Below, piece after piece: positions 10,213-22,449 of a stretch of DNA of 64,000 nt; positions within the stretch are counted from its first letter, which is position 1, and each line of letters starts with the position of its first letter. Source of the stretch: Taenia hydatigena (Eukaryota; Platyhelminthes; Cestoda; Cyclophyllidea; Taeniidae); contig JADWOT020001576.1 in assembly GCA_036345935.2 (NCBI GenBank), positions 62,666 through 126,665 of the forward strand. The letters are read 5' to 3'. The notes under the pieces are model-generated. The model searched no databases. It had not been told where the DNA came from and was given only the letters and a program-made list of their open reading frames with translations. The translations under genes and the position numbers were made by a program.

Positions 10213-13200
10213 GTTCAACACTTGCTGTATGTTACAAATGGTATTCCGATGGATTTAGTGGACCTCATTAGGCAGCGAAAAAGCTTCTCTGGTACATAGC
10301 CCTTTCATCATCACTCTAGAAGGGAAGTCCTGCCAACGGTCAAGTTTGCAATCTGAAATGAATTAAGATGGAACAACCATCCCAAGTAGGCAAGCTGTGC
10401 AGACATCACTTGCTTAGTGATGAGGCCACCATTTGGTGCCAAAAAGGAAAGAGGCACACCATGATTGCAGACTTCACTTTTAAATGATTTCGATCCGCTT
10501 TGGCTGAGAGGTGGCTTTTATGAGGATTGAAGCTGCTGCAATGTCAACAGTGGTATGTCGGCACATTCGCAAAGGTTTTTAATAGACTGGGTGTTCACCT
10601 TTCCTCATTTGGCCTTTTTTAGCTCGGATGAGTGGAGTGAATGCAAGTGGGTGTCATTCCCCATCACTGGGGACGTAGGTAATGAGGTGGAATAATGAGG
10701 ATTATGCATGCTGGGGGAAGAACTGGTCCTGCTACGAGTAGGCAGAGACACAGGCACACACGTAACTGAACTTATTTGAGCTGCCAGATTCACTACTGCA
10801 TCATTCTGAAGCGGTTTTGTCGCGTTGACACGCCTGATACGGGTGTGCTTGAGTGAGTTTCTTTCTCACTATTCAAAAGAAAGCATTCGACGAACACGCT
10901 TCTTGTCACGGAATCGTCGCCGTGTGCCTTCGAAGGGGAAAAGTACCCTCTAGACCAGCACAAACTTCATCAATCTTTCTCGTTAATCCAATCACCAACA
11001 TAAATTTTTCGGTGCCTGCTCTTTCTCTGCTTGTTTTGAGGGAATGCAAGACAAGACTGCCTGCATGTTAATGGATTGTGTGAGGAAAGTGATGTAACGA
11101 AGGGCCAAAACCTGAAGTCCTTAGTTTATATAAGTCAGTTTTATGCAACTAAGAGCCAGTGGCCTCCTTTGTCCGTTCTTCACAATTCCTTTTCTCCTCA
11201 CCTTTATAGTATGATCGCATGATTTAAAGAAATTTTGTTACATCGTGCACTTCTTCCCACTTCCTCTGGATTTGAGGAATAATGAATAAGCGAAGAGCCT
11301 ACAATCGCTGAGGTCTTGAAGGACAGTCAGAGGGTGAATAAGGCTTCCTGATCTCACTCTTCTCATTGCATGAGAACGAAGGCTAAGGAGGAAGGGACAA
11401 GCGCTAAACTTATTGTACATCTTCGTGAATGCGTTGACAAACTATTGCTATTACATACAGTGATTGCACACAAAGGAGCAGTCGCGCTCTGTCTGGAGGC
11501 CGTCCTTACACCACAGTTGCTCGTGACCGTCCAAAGTGGCTTTATCAGGGTATGTCATCATAACGCATGACTTCCATTGCACTGGGAGATGCTAGAACAA
11601 TAGCATTGTTTTGGGTTGGATTAAACTCGTAGACCCTCTCTGCTATATAATGTTCATCATGTTGCTGGCAGTGGAAGGTGAGCAAAACTGTTCGAATGTA
11701 TTAGTCTGATGGATAACTAAAGGCAATGCGCACTGATGGTGATCAATGATGGTAGATGGTGGGAATAGTAACCAGGACTGTTGCAAAAATGCATCGCTTT
11801 TACATTTGGAGGCTTAGAACCAATGAAGGAGGTCAACTTATATCCTTAGAGCTGCTCGTAAAGCGGTCAGTGCTGCTAAGAAATTGCCTGAGTTTGACGG
11901 ATAAGAGGGAAAGAATGAATAAATAGCTGAAGTGGCACCCCCAACAACTTATCGGCAGATGGTCCAAATCGACTTTAAACACCTCTAAAGGGCTGTGCTG
12001 TGCATAAATAAGCGCTTGTCAGTGTGCGCTAATGCTGAAGATGGAGTTTAACTCGCCAAGCCTAAATTGACTGCATTAAAGCCGTCCAGCCCACGTAAGT
12101 AATAACATGGTGCGCAAGGCAATTCTCTGCTCGGCAATGGCACTGTCACTGAATTGTAAAAATTGCGATGTGGCTGGCTTAACGCTCTGGAAAGCTGGAG
12201 CTGGAAAGTCGGGTCAGTGTTTAGGCGCACGAAGCATTCGGTGAAACACGTTTTGCGTCATGAAATTGTCGGCATCTGCCTTCGAGGGAGAAGCGTACTC
12301 TATTCCAATACAACTCTCATCACTCGGCTATGCCATCGAGTTTATGTTCTGTGGGATGATTAGATAGACCAGCAGTCCGATTGGTTGGCTCTGCCCACAA
12401 CGAGGTGACTGTGGCCCTGGGTTATTCAGCCACTCAGCACACTCACTCATTTAGAGCTCACCACCTGCTTAATTCAACTTTCCGATGGGTTCATTGAGCC
12501 ATCACCAACCTACCAGTAAGTCAGCTAGCTAGATTGGAATTTGAAGAGGTGTCGCCTTAGCCATAGAAGGACTAATCAGCCCACCAACTAATAACAGTCT
12601 CTACCAGTCCTGTATATGTGCTTGCATACTTTCCTAGCACTTTGCTCGCAACTTACTGTGCGAAGTATTAGGACTCGTTAAGGCTTTTTGTCAGCTGGAT
12701 GGGTAGTTGGCTGGTTGGTGGAATAGTCAGGCATTCAGACCTGACTCTTTTCTGCATGATTACTTAAGTAACAAGCTGTCACTTTATCGCTACGTGCTAA
12801 TGTTGACAGATGCCATGCTGCTTTGGTACGTCGGTGTGCTTGAACTAGATGTAGTTGGCTGAATCCTGCTATTTGGCGAAAAAACGCTTAATAAACGTGC
12901 TTGCTCATACCGAATCGCATCTATTTGCCTCTAAGAGAGAGAAGCAGACCCACTTAAACGAGCGTAGCTCTCATCGCTATACTTCGTTTGTTGTACTACT
13001 AATGACGATTGCCACCTACACGTCATCACTCCCTTCGTTTTAAGGAACTGGAGATCAAGGAGGGAGAGACGAGAGCTTGATCGACTGTACACCTTGCTTG
13101 TCTTTTTGCGATTCGAGAGAATTCAGCGTCAGCTTCTCAAAGTGCCCTCTGAGTTCTTGTTTCCGGTTAACAAATTTAGCATTAGAAGAAGGAAAATGAT

Positions 13201-13439
13201 TGCAATGCATAAATGCGTTTAGTGAAACCAACTAGCGCAAAATTGGATTGACGCCTAACTCTAACTGATTAGCACATTCGAGTGTCCTGCCAAAGCCGAC
13301 GACAGCATGAAATCAAGTAATAGCAATTGACGAGTGGTCAGAAAGAGATTTACTGTGACCCTTTAAGATGAAAATTTACCCCGTAGACTAAGGAAATGCA
13401 AGTCCTTTATAGAATGTCTTTGAAACTTTGTAAGAAACT
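10213..13439. other. No supported gene; faint short repeats
   Basis: Three stretches share a loose pattern: about 10880-10980, 12240-12340 and 12900-12990. Each has cttCGA-GG-GA-AAG, then ctcATC-CT at similar spacing. ORFs are short and lack splice or promoter context. I see nothing else. Confidence 0.4.
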
Positions 13440-13781
13440 TGGTCAACACGTACACTAACCGAACGCCTTTCACCGACGTGGTTCACTCTGCAGAAAAGGC
13501 GTCTCTGAGGTGTCTTGACTAAACCATGACTATTGGGTAGCTTGCTCGACAAGACGTGAGTTTCTCACTTCTTCTTAATGGCGTCACATGCGAACTCAAT
13601 TCAGCTGGATCTGAGAATCCGTGAACAGTGGGGCAATGGGATCAACGTGTGAAAGAGTGAGAGAGTTATACAGCGGAGCGACAATCGCTTATACGTCAAT
13701 TGATCCGGTCAGAAGCATTGTCGGTGGCGATTCGTGTCTCAGTTTTAGCTTCATGACTGGAAGCTCATACCTACAGCCTAC

Positions 13782-13970
13782 TTGACTGCTGTAGTTAAGA
13801 GGAAGGCTACAGTGCATGCTTTACTGTTGACGTCTGCTTTCGGTGTTAGAAGACCTGCTGTCTTTCTTGGCAGCATTATGCCATTGAAAAGTTCATGTTG
13901 TCTCCACGGCACCTGCTTTGTTTTCATCCTTCTTTACAATTGGACAACCAAGGCCAATCGGTCGAGGTGA
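13782..13970 (+). other. Conserved ORF at the head of the first F-box cassette
   Basis: This is homologous to 18796-19023, 46690-46920 and 54614-54841. In those it encodes a Leu-rich peptide ending just before the conserved upstream element. Here the frame is recognisable only in the second half (FVFILLYNWTTKANRS). It could be the end of another gene or transcribed leader sequence. Confidence 0.35.
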
Positions 13971-13985
13971 GACGATCGCGTCACA
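13964..13985 (+). promoter_or_regulatory. Conserved upstream element of F-box cassettes
   Basis: GTCGAGGTGAGACGATCGCG is repeated with small changes at 82-113, 16035-16057 (-), 18783-18810 (-), 46917-46943, 51155-51180, 52470-52500 (-) and 54834-54858. In each case with a promoter it lies about 80-105 bp before the TATA-like box. The palindromic CGATCG core is a candidate protein-binding site. Confidence 0.45.
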
Positions 13986-14075
13986 ATCACACCAGGCGAC
14001 ACGAAACGCCATTGTAAGATTAATCCACTTCCTCGCTCTCCATCCTTCCTTTCTTCCTCCTTTCCGAGACCGCAG

Positions 14076-14083
14076 CATTTAAA
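14076..14083 (+). promoter_or_regulatory. TATA-like core promoter, cassette B0
   Basis: CATTTAAA is followed by the shared leader CTTCGTCACCTCTGTTACAC and then ATGGTGGGTTCCAG at 14134. The ATG is followed at once by a donor, and a TTTAG acceptor near 14283 leads into KPIRSTDLP, the start of an F-box that then breaks off into the zinc-finger ORF. Confidence 0.5.
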
Positions 14084-14330
14084 CTTCGTCACCTCTGTTA
14101 CACATTCAATGTACACAATATCCCCTTTCCAGCATGGTGGGTTCCAGTAGCCTCCATTTGCGTCTTACCTCTCTTCGTTATCTTTATCACGTCCCATTTA
14201 CGTCCTTGCATGTCTCGTTCTGCATCGCATTTTCTCATCCCATTTCCATGTCACTAACAGTGGCATAATTTGGTTCCTCTTTAGAAACCAATCAGAAGCA
14301 CTGACCTGCCCGAATTGTACCATTGGCAAC

Positions 14331-14501
14331 ATGGCCGAAATTTTAGGAAAACTTAAGGAGTTCTAGGAGCCCAGAGTCTTCTCAACTGCCCATGCCGAAG
14401 AAAAGGACAGGGCAGACTGTCGCTGCGTTTTCTGCGGATGTGCACTCGACCGCCTGAATATGGTGTTATTCCACACGGAACAGAAACATCCAACTAAGTG
14501 A
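14331..14501 (+). pseudogene. Small BED-like zinc-finger gene, left-arm copy (in-frame stop)
   Basis: A 56-codon frame from ATG 14331 to TGA 14499-14501 encodes a C-x2-C...H-x4-H finger (CVFCGCALD, then FHTEQKHP), preceded by the aromatic LKEF region expected in a BED-type finger. Codon 12 is TAG where the right-arm copy has TGG, so this copy is broken early. BED fingers bind DNA and are common in transposases and their host-derived relatives. It sits inside a cassette where the F-box should continue, which suggests insertion or exon replacement. Confidence 0.5.
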
Positions 14502-14621
14502 GCTGTCATTGGCTGGTTGCGCCTTCGTCGCATGTGTGCTGCGATGGACCGCAGTGGCTATTATCTCTATGCTGCAGACAATTCCCTCCCTCATTTCCTC
14601 TCTTCCCTTCCGAGGCCGCAG

Positions 14622-15270
14622 CATTTAAAATGCGTCACTTCTTTCACACAATCAATCCACCCATCACCCGTCCAACATGGTAAGTTCCAGTAGTCTCTAT
14701 TTCCCCCTTACCGTTTTCCCTTCCTTCCTTCCTTCCTTCCATTTACCACCCCACATTCATTCTTCTGCTTGTTTCATCTCATTTCCATGTCATTGACAAT
14801 GGTGAAAATTTGTTTCACTTTAAAAACGAATTCGAATTACAGACCTTCCACCTAAAGTGGTACTTAGAATATGCGAATGCCTTAATGTGGAGAACTTAAT
14901 GGAGGCCTGCGACACTCTTCCTGACTAACAATGGATTTTTCTCAACTTGACAGTCCTCACAAGTGCTGCTTAGGCACATCAACACTTGAAGGTGGCTCAA
15001 TAAGCAGTTGTGCTGCATGTTATTTTCACCTATTTTATCAGATGTCCACTAAAGTTCACTTCCACTTGTGAAATATTGCATAAATCAAGCGGAATCCTCT
15101 AGCCAATTACAAATCCGGGCTGGTCTAATCTTCCCCTCACGGATTATCAACTTACGGCCTTGTGATTTATTCTGACCTACTTCCTATCTCCATGCTGTAT
15201 TGACAACCACATACCTGCTAAAGGGTTACAACTTGTTCACTACGACCTGCAGTTTACCGTCTTTACAAGA
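14622..15270 (+). pseudogene. F-box family pseudogene, copy B, with promoter
   Basis: A TATA-like CATTTAAA (14622-14629) precedes ATG 14677, directly followed by GTAAGT. The F-box then reads in frame as RITDLPPKVVLRICECL...EACDTLP before a TAA near 14920, and the acceptor AG is mutated to AA. The C-terminal block is recognisable near 15215-15245 (LQLVHYDLQFT). The right-arm partner is 51575-51890 (-), cut short at its 3' side. Confidence 0.6.
14719..14740. repeat. CCTT tetranucleotide repeat
   Basis: About five CTTC units inside the copy B intron; the right arm keeps shorter GGAA tracts near 51790. Confidence 0.8.
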
Positions 15271-15284
15271 GATATTGATGTGAT

Positions 15285-15932
15285 CTATACGATGTGGAGC
15301 ACTTTCCAGGGATTTGTCAACGTAAAGCGCGTGATGTGACAGATATGTAGTTGTTTATGCAGTGTGAAGATGAAGTGTAGGTTGGAATGAATCATGAGAC
15401 CGTAGTTGATGGTCCATAGGGACAAGAATTGCCTAGTGTGAGTTAAGAATTGTTTGAAGGATTCAGCTTGCTTAACGCGATATTCTGCAGCTGGAAGTGG
15501 ATCTCGGTAGACAATTGAGGTGTGAGAGAATAACACGCGACATGGTTGTTTACGAAGCCACTTCCAAGATCCGATGTGTCAAAGCAATGCTTGTGATGAT
15601 CGTCGAGTTGACCGACTCCATCACCAGCTAGGAATGCTGTTGCAGGCATTCACCGAGTCCTCCTCATTAAGAAATCTGCTTATTCTGAATGCCAACGCAG
15701 GCAGAAGGTTAGAGAATCAAACTTGTTTGGGAAGCAAAACCAAAATACGCCATTGTATGTGAAGTGGGAATGGGATGTCAAAATTGAGATAGTGAATGAG
15801 AAAAGCAAGGACATAAGTGAGAGAAGTAAAGATGTAGGAAGGGTAAGATGCAAATAGAGGCAACTGGAACCCACCATGCTAAAAAAGTGGTGAGGTAGGT
15901 TGACTGTGTGGCAGGAGTGACGAGGCTTAAAT
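15285..15932 (-). pseudogene. F-box family pseudogene, copy C, with promoter
   Basis: TATA-like sequence at 15925-15932 and ATG at 15877 lead to an F-box at about 15710-15620 that reads in one frame well into the middle region (LPAAEYRVKQAESF, HICHI). There are only two stops: one replaces the Arg of the closing W-R-W (TGG TGA TGG). The acceptor is lost (CCC for TAG). The copy is head to head with copy B. The right-arm partner is 51240-51560 (+). Confidence 0.6.
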
Positions 15933-16439
15933 GCTGCGGCCCCAAAAGGGGAGGAAGGAAAGGCGAAAGAGGAGTTAGGTTGACCTCACAGTGGCGTTGA
16001 CAAATTGGGTCGTTGCGTGTCGTTAAGTGTGAAAGTTACGCGATCGCCTTACCTCGACTGATCGTCCTTCGACGTCCAGTGGTAAAGAAGGCTGCAAACA
16101 AAGCAAACACTGCGGAGAGAACGGCCATAGACGCTGGGCATTGGCATCAAATGAAAGCAGAAGCGATTGATTTTTCAGCAAGGAGTTGACATTGTCATAA
16201 AAAAGAGTGCTGAGATCTAGAAGTGACTAGTTATTGAATGCCTTGCAACGTCATTTCTAGTGCAAATGAGCTGATTCATGAACCGCATTGCCATTCTAGC
16301 TTCTTCGTGCATCGTTGGCATTGAAGAAGAAGTGGTGCACAGCTCGTAAGGGCTTCATCGAGCAAAACTACCAGGGGATGGTCCTCCTTCCTAAGTGGTT
16401 ATCCAGTTAGAGAGGTGAATGATGAAGGCTACAAAGCCT

Positions 16440-16628
16440 TTAAGTCGCAGCGATCATGAAGAAACCATTATACGTTCTTAAGATTCTCTCCAATTGGAAT
16501 GAGAAGACTTTGCAAAAGGTACTCTTGGTAATTGCAAAGAGCCAGTCGTAACCTGTACTAACGTTGGTGCATCTTAGCCCCATCAGAGCAGCCTTAACCT
16601 CCTGTGCCACTGTCTGTAGTTCTGTCAT
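16440..16628 (-). other. Conserved 62-codon ORF, left arm
   Basis: The ORF is ATG to stop and is uninterrupted here and in the right arm (50412-50600). The two peptides share MTE-QTVAQEVKA and FCKV-SFQ-ERILRTYNG but differ at about 13 of 62 positions. That is not obviously strong protein constraint, although no stop has appeared. No domain was recognised and no splice sites are evident. Confidence 0.35.
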
Positions 16629-17049
16629 GTAGCCTTGTTGTCAGAGTGGCGCATGGTTGTATTCAAAGTAGTCCACTCAGTGCGGTTCGCGTGAGTTGGT
16701 CGAAGATGGCTGCTGCATCACAATGATTCTTCATCATCAGCAACAACTGCCTTCCTTTGGCTTATCTTGCCGTTCCCACTTACCAATGTGGTGACCTTCA
16801 GTCTAGAGTCGAGAACAACCTTGACCGTGTAGGCAGGCAGTTGTGTGAGGTATCAGGACGCCAACCTTCTTCATTATGGCCTTCAGCCTCCTTTCATCCT
16901 TCCTCCTTTCGGAGCAAGTGGACTGCTTGCGATAAATTCTTTAATGCATAAGCACCACATCTGCTCGCCCCAAAAGACGTCCATCGCATTATTTACGGTA
17001 TTTTTTCCTCTTTGACCCAACTTTATTTAGGAACACGTATTTGCATATT

Positions 17050-17530
17050 TTATCAGTAGCTAGTGCCAAGAATCCCACCACATTAAGCTACCACATGTTT
17101 GAATCATCAAGTCTTTTAGAAAGCTTTTTGCAGTGGTGGGTTCGTGTGTAAAATAGGTCCATGTAGTGATGCGCTTAACGGAAAAGTGGGTGCACGAGAT
17201 TGTCACAAACTACAAAACCAAGTCAAAGTCTTTTTACGGAAGGCATTTATAGGCTAACGACTTTGCATTTCTTTGAGCCCACAGATTAGAATTGTCATCT
17301 GCAAGCAAAGAACTGCCATACCTGTTAATGCCATTAACCTAACTGACCAATTTCGGATGCCCTACTCCCATAATGGGAAGGCAATTGGCTTAAAGTGACC
17401 AATACTAGACCTGCCCACATTCTGAGCCTTGAAATGACCATAAAATTGCAGTCACAAAGCATTAACTATGGCATGAAGACGTAGCGATGTTGCAGTAGCA
17501 ATAAGGACGACTGCTGTTTTGCTAAGATGC
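17050..17530 (+). repeat. Dispersed repeat module M2
   Basis: Contains CTTTGAGCCCACAGATTAGAATTG and downstream blocks matching 1630-2100 in the same orientation and 59000-59400 inverted. The right-arm partner is about 48200-48740. Non-coding as far as can be seen. Confidence 0.5.
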
Positions 17531-17546
17531 CTTGCCTAAAATAAAA

Positions 17547-17962
17547 CTAATTTTCCTTCAATATTTTGTGCGCCAGTTGCATGATTAGAGAACCTGACTT
17601 CGTTTTATTGTTGTGCAAACCTTCAAATACAATTTCCACACCACATTGCCCAGCGTTCATTGTTTCCAAGCGGAAACCAATCCAAACGATTGGATATGGC
17701 CTTAGACAGAAAATTGTTTTGGTGCGATAGAATCGATGATGTGCGAGGGTGGGGAATTCGATAACAGGTGGATGGCATGTTGCTGCTGCATCGCGTGTTT
17801 CACATGAGGTCGCCCCTGCCACATTTCATGTGAATTGCTGATGCTACTCGCTATTTGCCATTCTGCTGTCTCATAGATACCTTTACGGCGGTGCCTACAA
17901 CATATCTGCCTCTCGCCTTTCCAAGCATAGTATGTGTGCCCTTTGAATCCTTTTCCTAACAA
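17547..17962 (-). other. Cassette 3' ORF (GHTYYAWK module), left arm
   Basis: Two overlapping frames cover it. One reads GKGFKGHTYYAWKGERQICC...GRPHVKHAMQQQ, and the same frame is open in the right arm (47753-48034). A decayed version follows F-box copy H at 55681-55930. Its constant place downstream of F-box copies suggests it is the 3' portion of the cassette. Family unknown. Confidence 0.35.
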
Positions 17963-18099
17963 TCATAGTTCATAAACCACCAAACAAACCCATTCTAGTC
18001 CTTTTAAAAGCCACTAAATTAGGTTCGAAGGAGAAGGAAAATATGTCACAATAAGGAGACTATATTTGGGTTAGTAAATACAAAAAAATTAACGTTTGT

Positions 18100-18700
18100 G
18101 AAAAGTGCTGATGTTCTTGAACCATGGGTCGCGATGGACAAATTGACAGCTCCTTTGAACTGAGTCGTCCAACTACAGGGCATTCGACACAGTACATTCG
18201 CCAATGCGGGTCCATCATGCATACGCAGCAGTCGTATTACGTACTAATGAATTCAGCCGTACTCATTTTATGTACTGATAAGATCTATGCATCGTGGATC
18301 ACGAATCACTGACTGCACAATGCGAAACGTGACAAACTTCGCAGAAATATAGTTGTGTCTACGGTGTGGAGCTGTATAATTGGTAGAAATAAGGCAACAG
18401 ATCGTACTTGATGATCTGTTAGAGAAAAGATCGATTAGATGAAGTTTAACTTGTCAAATGAACTTATTTGCTCCCTGAGTTACTTAGCAGCTGGGAACGG
18501 ACTTTGGTTGACGAGCGATGCGGCTTGAGAAAACAACATGCGGCTCAACTTCTGATTGAACCGCATTTTAAGTGCTGATGTAACGAAAGTAGGTCACCAC
18601 CAGTAACATGGGAATAGGATTTGGGATAGTGAAGTAAAAAAAAACCACAGAAACGCGCCATGCTTGAAAGGTGATAGGGTGGTTGACTGTGTAATGATGA
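18100..18700 (-). pseudogene. F-box family pseudogene, copy E, left arm
   Basis: The ATG at 18661 sits at the cassette start position, although ATGG-C-GC replaces the usual donor context. The F-box is mostly lost: only the DLLSLHQH-like remnant is left. The C-terminal block is recognisable (YDCCVCMMDPHWRMYCVE, about 18260-18180), and TAA and TAG stops lie between. The better-preserved partner promoter is at 47019 in the right arm. Confidence 0.5.
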
Positions 18701-18795
18701 ATACTGCTGCCATGGAAGCGGAATTGTGTTGACCTTACAATGGCGTCAAGACGTTGGATTGTTTAGCGTCGCTATGTGAAAGTCACGCGATCGCC

Positions 18796-19023
18796 TCACC
18801 TCGACTGATTGCTCTTCGACATCCACTGGTAAAAATGGACGCAAGAAAACCAAGCGCGGGGAAGAGAATATGGCCGTTTGTTAGTGCGGTAGAACTGGCA
18901 TTCGAGTAGTTCATAGGCATCAAATGAAGGCAGAAGCAGTCGGTTTTTCTTCAAGGAGTTGACAATCATCACAGTGTTGCTGAGGTGTGATACTACCAGT
19001 GGAGACAGCAAGTCTTTCGGCAC
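18796..19023 (-). other. Conserved Leu-rich ORF upstream of copy E
   Basis: It reads PKDLLSPLVVSHLSN, IVNSLKKNRLLLPSFDAYELL and PYSLPRAWF, and ends at the conserved upstream element. The frame is also largely open at 46690-46920 and 54614-54841, with about half of the residues changed in the latter. Retention of an open frame at that divergence hints at coding function, but no initiator or domain is convincing. Confidence 0.4.
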
Positions 19024-19079
19024 TAAACTTGGAAGGGGCTCAATGAGCAGTGGTGTCGAATGTTATTTTCTCACATCTC

Positions 19080-19300
19080 ATCATTTGTCCACCAGGATTC
19101 ACGTCCAGTCGTGAAATAGTACCAGAAGCAAGTGCAATTCTTCCGACAATATTTTGCTCAGGCTTGCCAATTCCTTCCCCAATGGGCCATCAACTACGAT
19201 CTCATGCTTCATTGTGACCTACTTCCAATCTCCACACCGTATGGACAACTGCATATCTGCCACATCTATCACAAGTTTTGCGTTAAGAAATCACTGATTG
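19080..19300 (+). pseudogene. F-box family fragment F (middle region), left arm
   Basis: One frame reads KQVQFFRQYFAQACQFLPQWAINYDLMLHCDLL, then GQLHICHI. This corresponds to the region after the F-box in the intact gene (FQHYSIQSS...HVLHSSRL). A TAG lies at about 19117, and neither the F-box nor the C-terminus is attached. The right-arm partner is 46465-46764 (-), where that stop is absent. Confidence 0.5.
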
Positions 19301-19740
19301 GTGCTCCAAATTGTAGGAGTCCATCAAAAGCTGTTTTAGAGGCGGTCAGCTTATTGCTGCGCACCGTTGTCACGGATGGATTGTCCCTGCATTCTACACA
19401 CGTCATGCCTCGACAGGGTTGATCCTAAAGTTGGGTGATTATATGCCACCCTCAGTGACACGAAAATGGTATAAAGTGATGGTGATTGCACATGAGACAA
19501 AGTAAGTAATAAATGCAATGTGGTATAGATGGAGAAGGAAGAAGAAGCAAATGGAGACTACCAAGACATACCAATATGAAGCGACGCTGTTCCGGATTGA
19601 CTGCCAACAGTTATTTTTACTCAGTCAAGTAAAAATTTTGGCGAACTTACCCCGCCCCCCTGAAGATTGAAAATGAGTGTCTGATTTAGCCTGCACCCCA
19701 CACTTAATAGCGCCGACAAAGCATATTCCGTCCCAGTATT

Positions 19741-19942
19741 ATGTGTGCCTTCGCACACAGAGAGCAGGAAGTGCAAAGTAACTGTACGCTGTTCCTTCTT
19801 TTGTGTACCCAAGGTTGGTCAACATTAAAGCAGTGTTTCTACTCTTTATGGGTTTGGCTCCTAGGAATATCTGCATGGCCTATCGCCTTCTTAGCGAAAA
19901 TAACAAATGTACTTGAGCAAGCCTACACGAGATGGAATCGGT
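19741..19942 (+). other. Candidate exon with membrane segment and splice donor, left arm
   Basis: ATG-initiated frame MCAFAHREQEVQS, then a hydrophobic stretch (LWVWLLGISAWPIAFLA) and EQAYTRWN, ending at the donor CG|GTAAGTTA. The right-arm copy (45820-46023, -) is also open. A second hydrophobic stretch follows about 100 bp later (ALSSIIAMSDLFGST at about 20005-20090), so this may be two exons of a small membrane protein. A diverged copy with donor GTAAGTTATATTT lies at the inner arm edge (about 23690 and 39475). Confidence 0.4.
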
Positions 19943-20049
19943 AAGTTACCTTTTACTTTTACTGATACCAGTGCTACTAGAGTGCTTCTTCTTTCGAGCC
20001 ACCACCTATATTGCTGACTGGACGACTTGTTACGTCCGTTGCCCTCAGC

Positions 20050-20870
20050 AGCATTATCGCTATGAGTGACCTGTTTGGATCCACGAATATTACTGTCAAA
20101 ATGCTAAATTATTATGGTTGGCGTGGTTGTCATGACCAAAAACATTGACGGAATTGAATTGCAAGTACGCAGATGGGAAAGTATTGGTGTCCGAGCCCAA
20201 GTCCTAGTGAGAACACGAGTTCGTGTTCTACTCAGCCGAATGTGACCATCTTTGGTGTTTGACCGTGACTCTCAGCATTCGGCCTTCTGAATAGTCTTCA
20301 GTAGATTTGCATTCCTCAAATCTGCTCGTCGCTATCCAACCCGGAGAGGAGGAGTTGGAGAACTCCTCTCGTTTCTCTGATTAGAACTCGAATCGTGATC
20401 CGGTAGAACGGACTATACATGTCTCTCTCACATTCCATCTTCACCCGCTTCAATCATCTGCACTTTATAGACAGACCAGATATTGTGCAATTCTAAAGGC
20501 GAAATCAGTTGCAGACCTACCAAAGTGAAGTGAGATGGATAAGTGTCGCAGCATTACTCATGCCACTGAGTTTGCTTTGAAGTTGCACAGTAATGGGTCT
20601 GTATATAAGGTACGGTGAATTGAAGTGGGTGCCTGACCCACCTGGTCGTCATTAGAGCCCAGCAGCGTTCTACAACTCTTCCTCTTCCGATTCAATGGAG
20701 TCAATTGAGACGAAAGGTGCAAGTTCACTGAAGATCAGGAGTCACGCTGAAACACTAATACCCATCAGATGCAAACGAAAACACTGACCCTGTGTAGAAC
20801 ATGGATTTGGACTTGGACACCAATGCTTAACTGTGCTGCGTGCTTGTAATCCAGTCCTGTCAATATTTCT
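20050..20870 (-). repeat. Repeat family R5, left arm, with TATATAA box
   Basis: It shares blocks with 44785-45740, 41980-42729 and 38940-39430. A TATATAA at about 20600 lies in a context kept in the right arm (45160) and near 42355. A short ATGGATTTGGACTTGGACAC ORF start recurs about 200 bp beyond in several copies. Confidence 0.5.
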
Positions 20871-21049
20871 ATTTGCTTAAACACCGTTTAAGATACCAAT
20901 TTGTTATTTTGAAGCGCTTGGGTTGAGGACAGTGAGGGTCAGATAAAGGAGGGCAAGTGACGATTGGAACTTTTATGAGGGGCCAGATCTGAAGGCAATA
21001 ATGAGAAAACAAGAAACAAGCTTTACCTCTCGTTTAATCCTAAGCAATG

Positions 21050-21308
21050 CATTCCTACTCTTTTCATACATCTATGATGCATTCTGCTGCCCAACCGTAA
21101 TAAGATCCCGTTAACCCGAACTCTTATATTCTTTGGACAGCTTCTGGATCCAGTATATATTCTGAATTGCAGATTTACTAAAGCATACTGCTCTTTTGTA
21201 CACACCATCAATGTGACGAATTGTTGTAACATCATTTTCGTCACCAAAGGAGGGTGGATAATTCATTATAATGCATCTTTGATAGAGGGCGAATTGTGAA
21301 AGAGCCAT
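21050..21308 (-). pseudogene. Broken copy of the IQKLSKEY exon, left arm
   Basis: It reads MALSQFALYQRC, then YKRAVCFSKSAIQNIYW and IQKLSKEYKSSG followed by TAA. The right-arm copy at that codon has CAA and stays open to a donor at 44741. Family unknown. Confidence 0.45.
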
Positions 21309-21448
21309 TGATGAGCTGGTTTAAGAAAGACTTATCAAGCGGAGGTAAATATCACCGGCAAAATTCCATTCTACGATATTCAATTTCATGAGTCGGTTCT
21401 CTGCAGGCCGTTGGTATGGTTCGTACAAGTACCACGCAAAATAAGTGC

Positions 21449-21643
21449 TTATTGAGCCACAGCCATTTGCTGATGTGTTGATGCACTTGTGTCCAACCCC
21501 AACTCTTCATCCCTGATTAGGTGACATCGAACGCAAATGGACACCGTAGATCTACTGGTTGCGATCGAGTAGGATAAAGGTCGGGAGTTAAGGCGCTCAA
21601 ACATGAACCTAGACTCAACCATCAGTGTCTCCCTGTTCTGCAT
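21449..21643 (-). other. Conserved 64-codon ORF, left arm
   Basis: MQNRETLMVESRFMFERLNS to STHQQMAVAQ, open in both arms (right copy 44122-44316) with about nine substitutions. An opposite-strand ORF (21603-21863) starts with the R5-type MNLDSTIS motif, so the true strand is uncertain. Confidence 0.3.
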
Positions 21644-22449
21644 GCTTGTAATCCATCCCCGTCAATATTTTGTTGCAATAATAACTATGCTCGAGCTGAC
21701 GACTTGGTGGTTTGTAGGGAACTTGAGAATGAGAATGGATGAGTGCCAATATTCTACATTAGGAGGTTGCTTTGAAATTAATGATGAGGTAGCAAGAAAC
21801 AAGCTTCACACTATGTTTGATTCCATGCAACCCATTCCTATTGTTTGCGTATGGTTGTCGTAAAGGTGTCTACAAATGCCAGAAAATTTAAAGCCGCGCA
21901 GCTAAGACACATTAGTCCAACTAAAAAGTGTGTCTGTCTTAAGGCGACTCAGATTAACTTATTAGTGCAAGTAAAGAGCAGAAGTGAAAGGCAAATTGGA
22001 TACGCATATTAGTTCCACCTTTTCGCCTAAAATGTAAGTTTGAGGTAAAGATTATCAAAAACTCGTCAGTTTGTCTTTGCCATTGAAATGTATCCTTTGC
22101 TTCGGCTTCAATTAATGTCGTAAATGTCAAATCGCCGTGCGTGTAGCTGTGGCGTCTTTACAAGGTAAGGTGGCACTCCAAGTGCAGTGTCTTCAAAGTT
22201 CTGCCTTTGACTCAAACAAGCAAAATGTGCGTGTCTTTTGAGTCTTCCTTCTAGATCAACGGACCACACAACCTATCAAACTAGACGATTTGATGTGAGA
22301 AACGCGGCGTATCCATGCGGTGAATAAAACTGCTTTTTATGTTTCTACGGTCGCTACAGAGGAAAAAGGTGGTAAGTCGAAGAAAAGTAGTGCATTTGAG
22401 TACACAATGGCCATAAGTAGCGCATGTCAAATGTGTGATGCTTTTATAA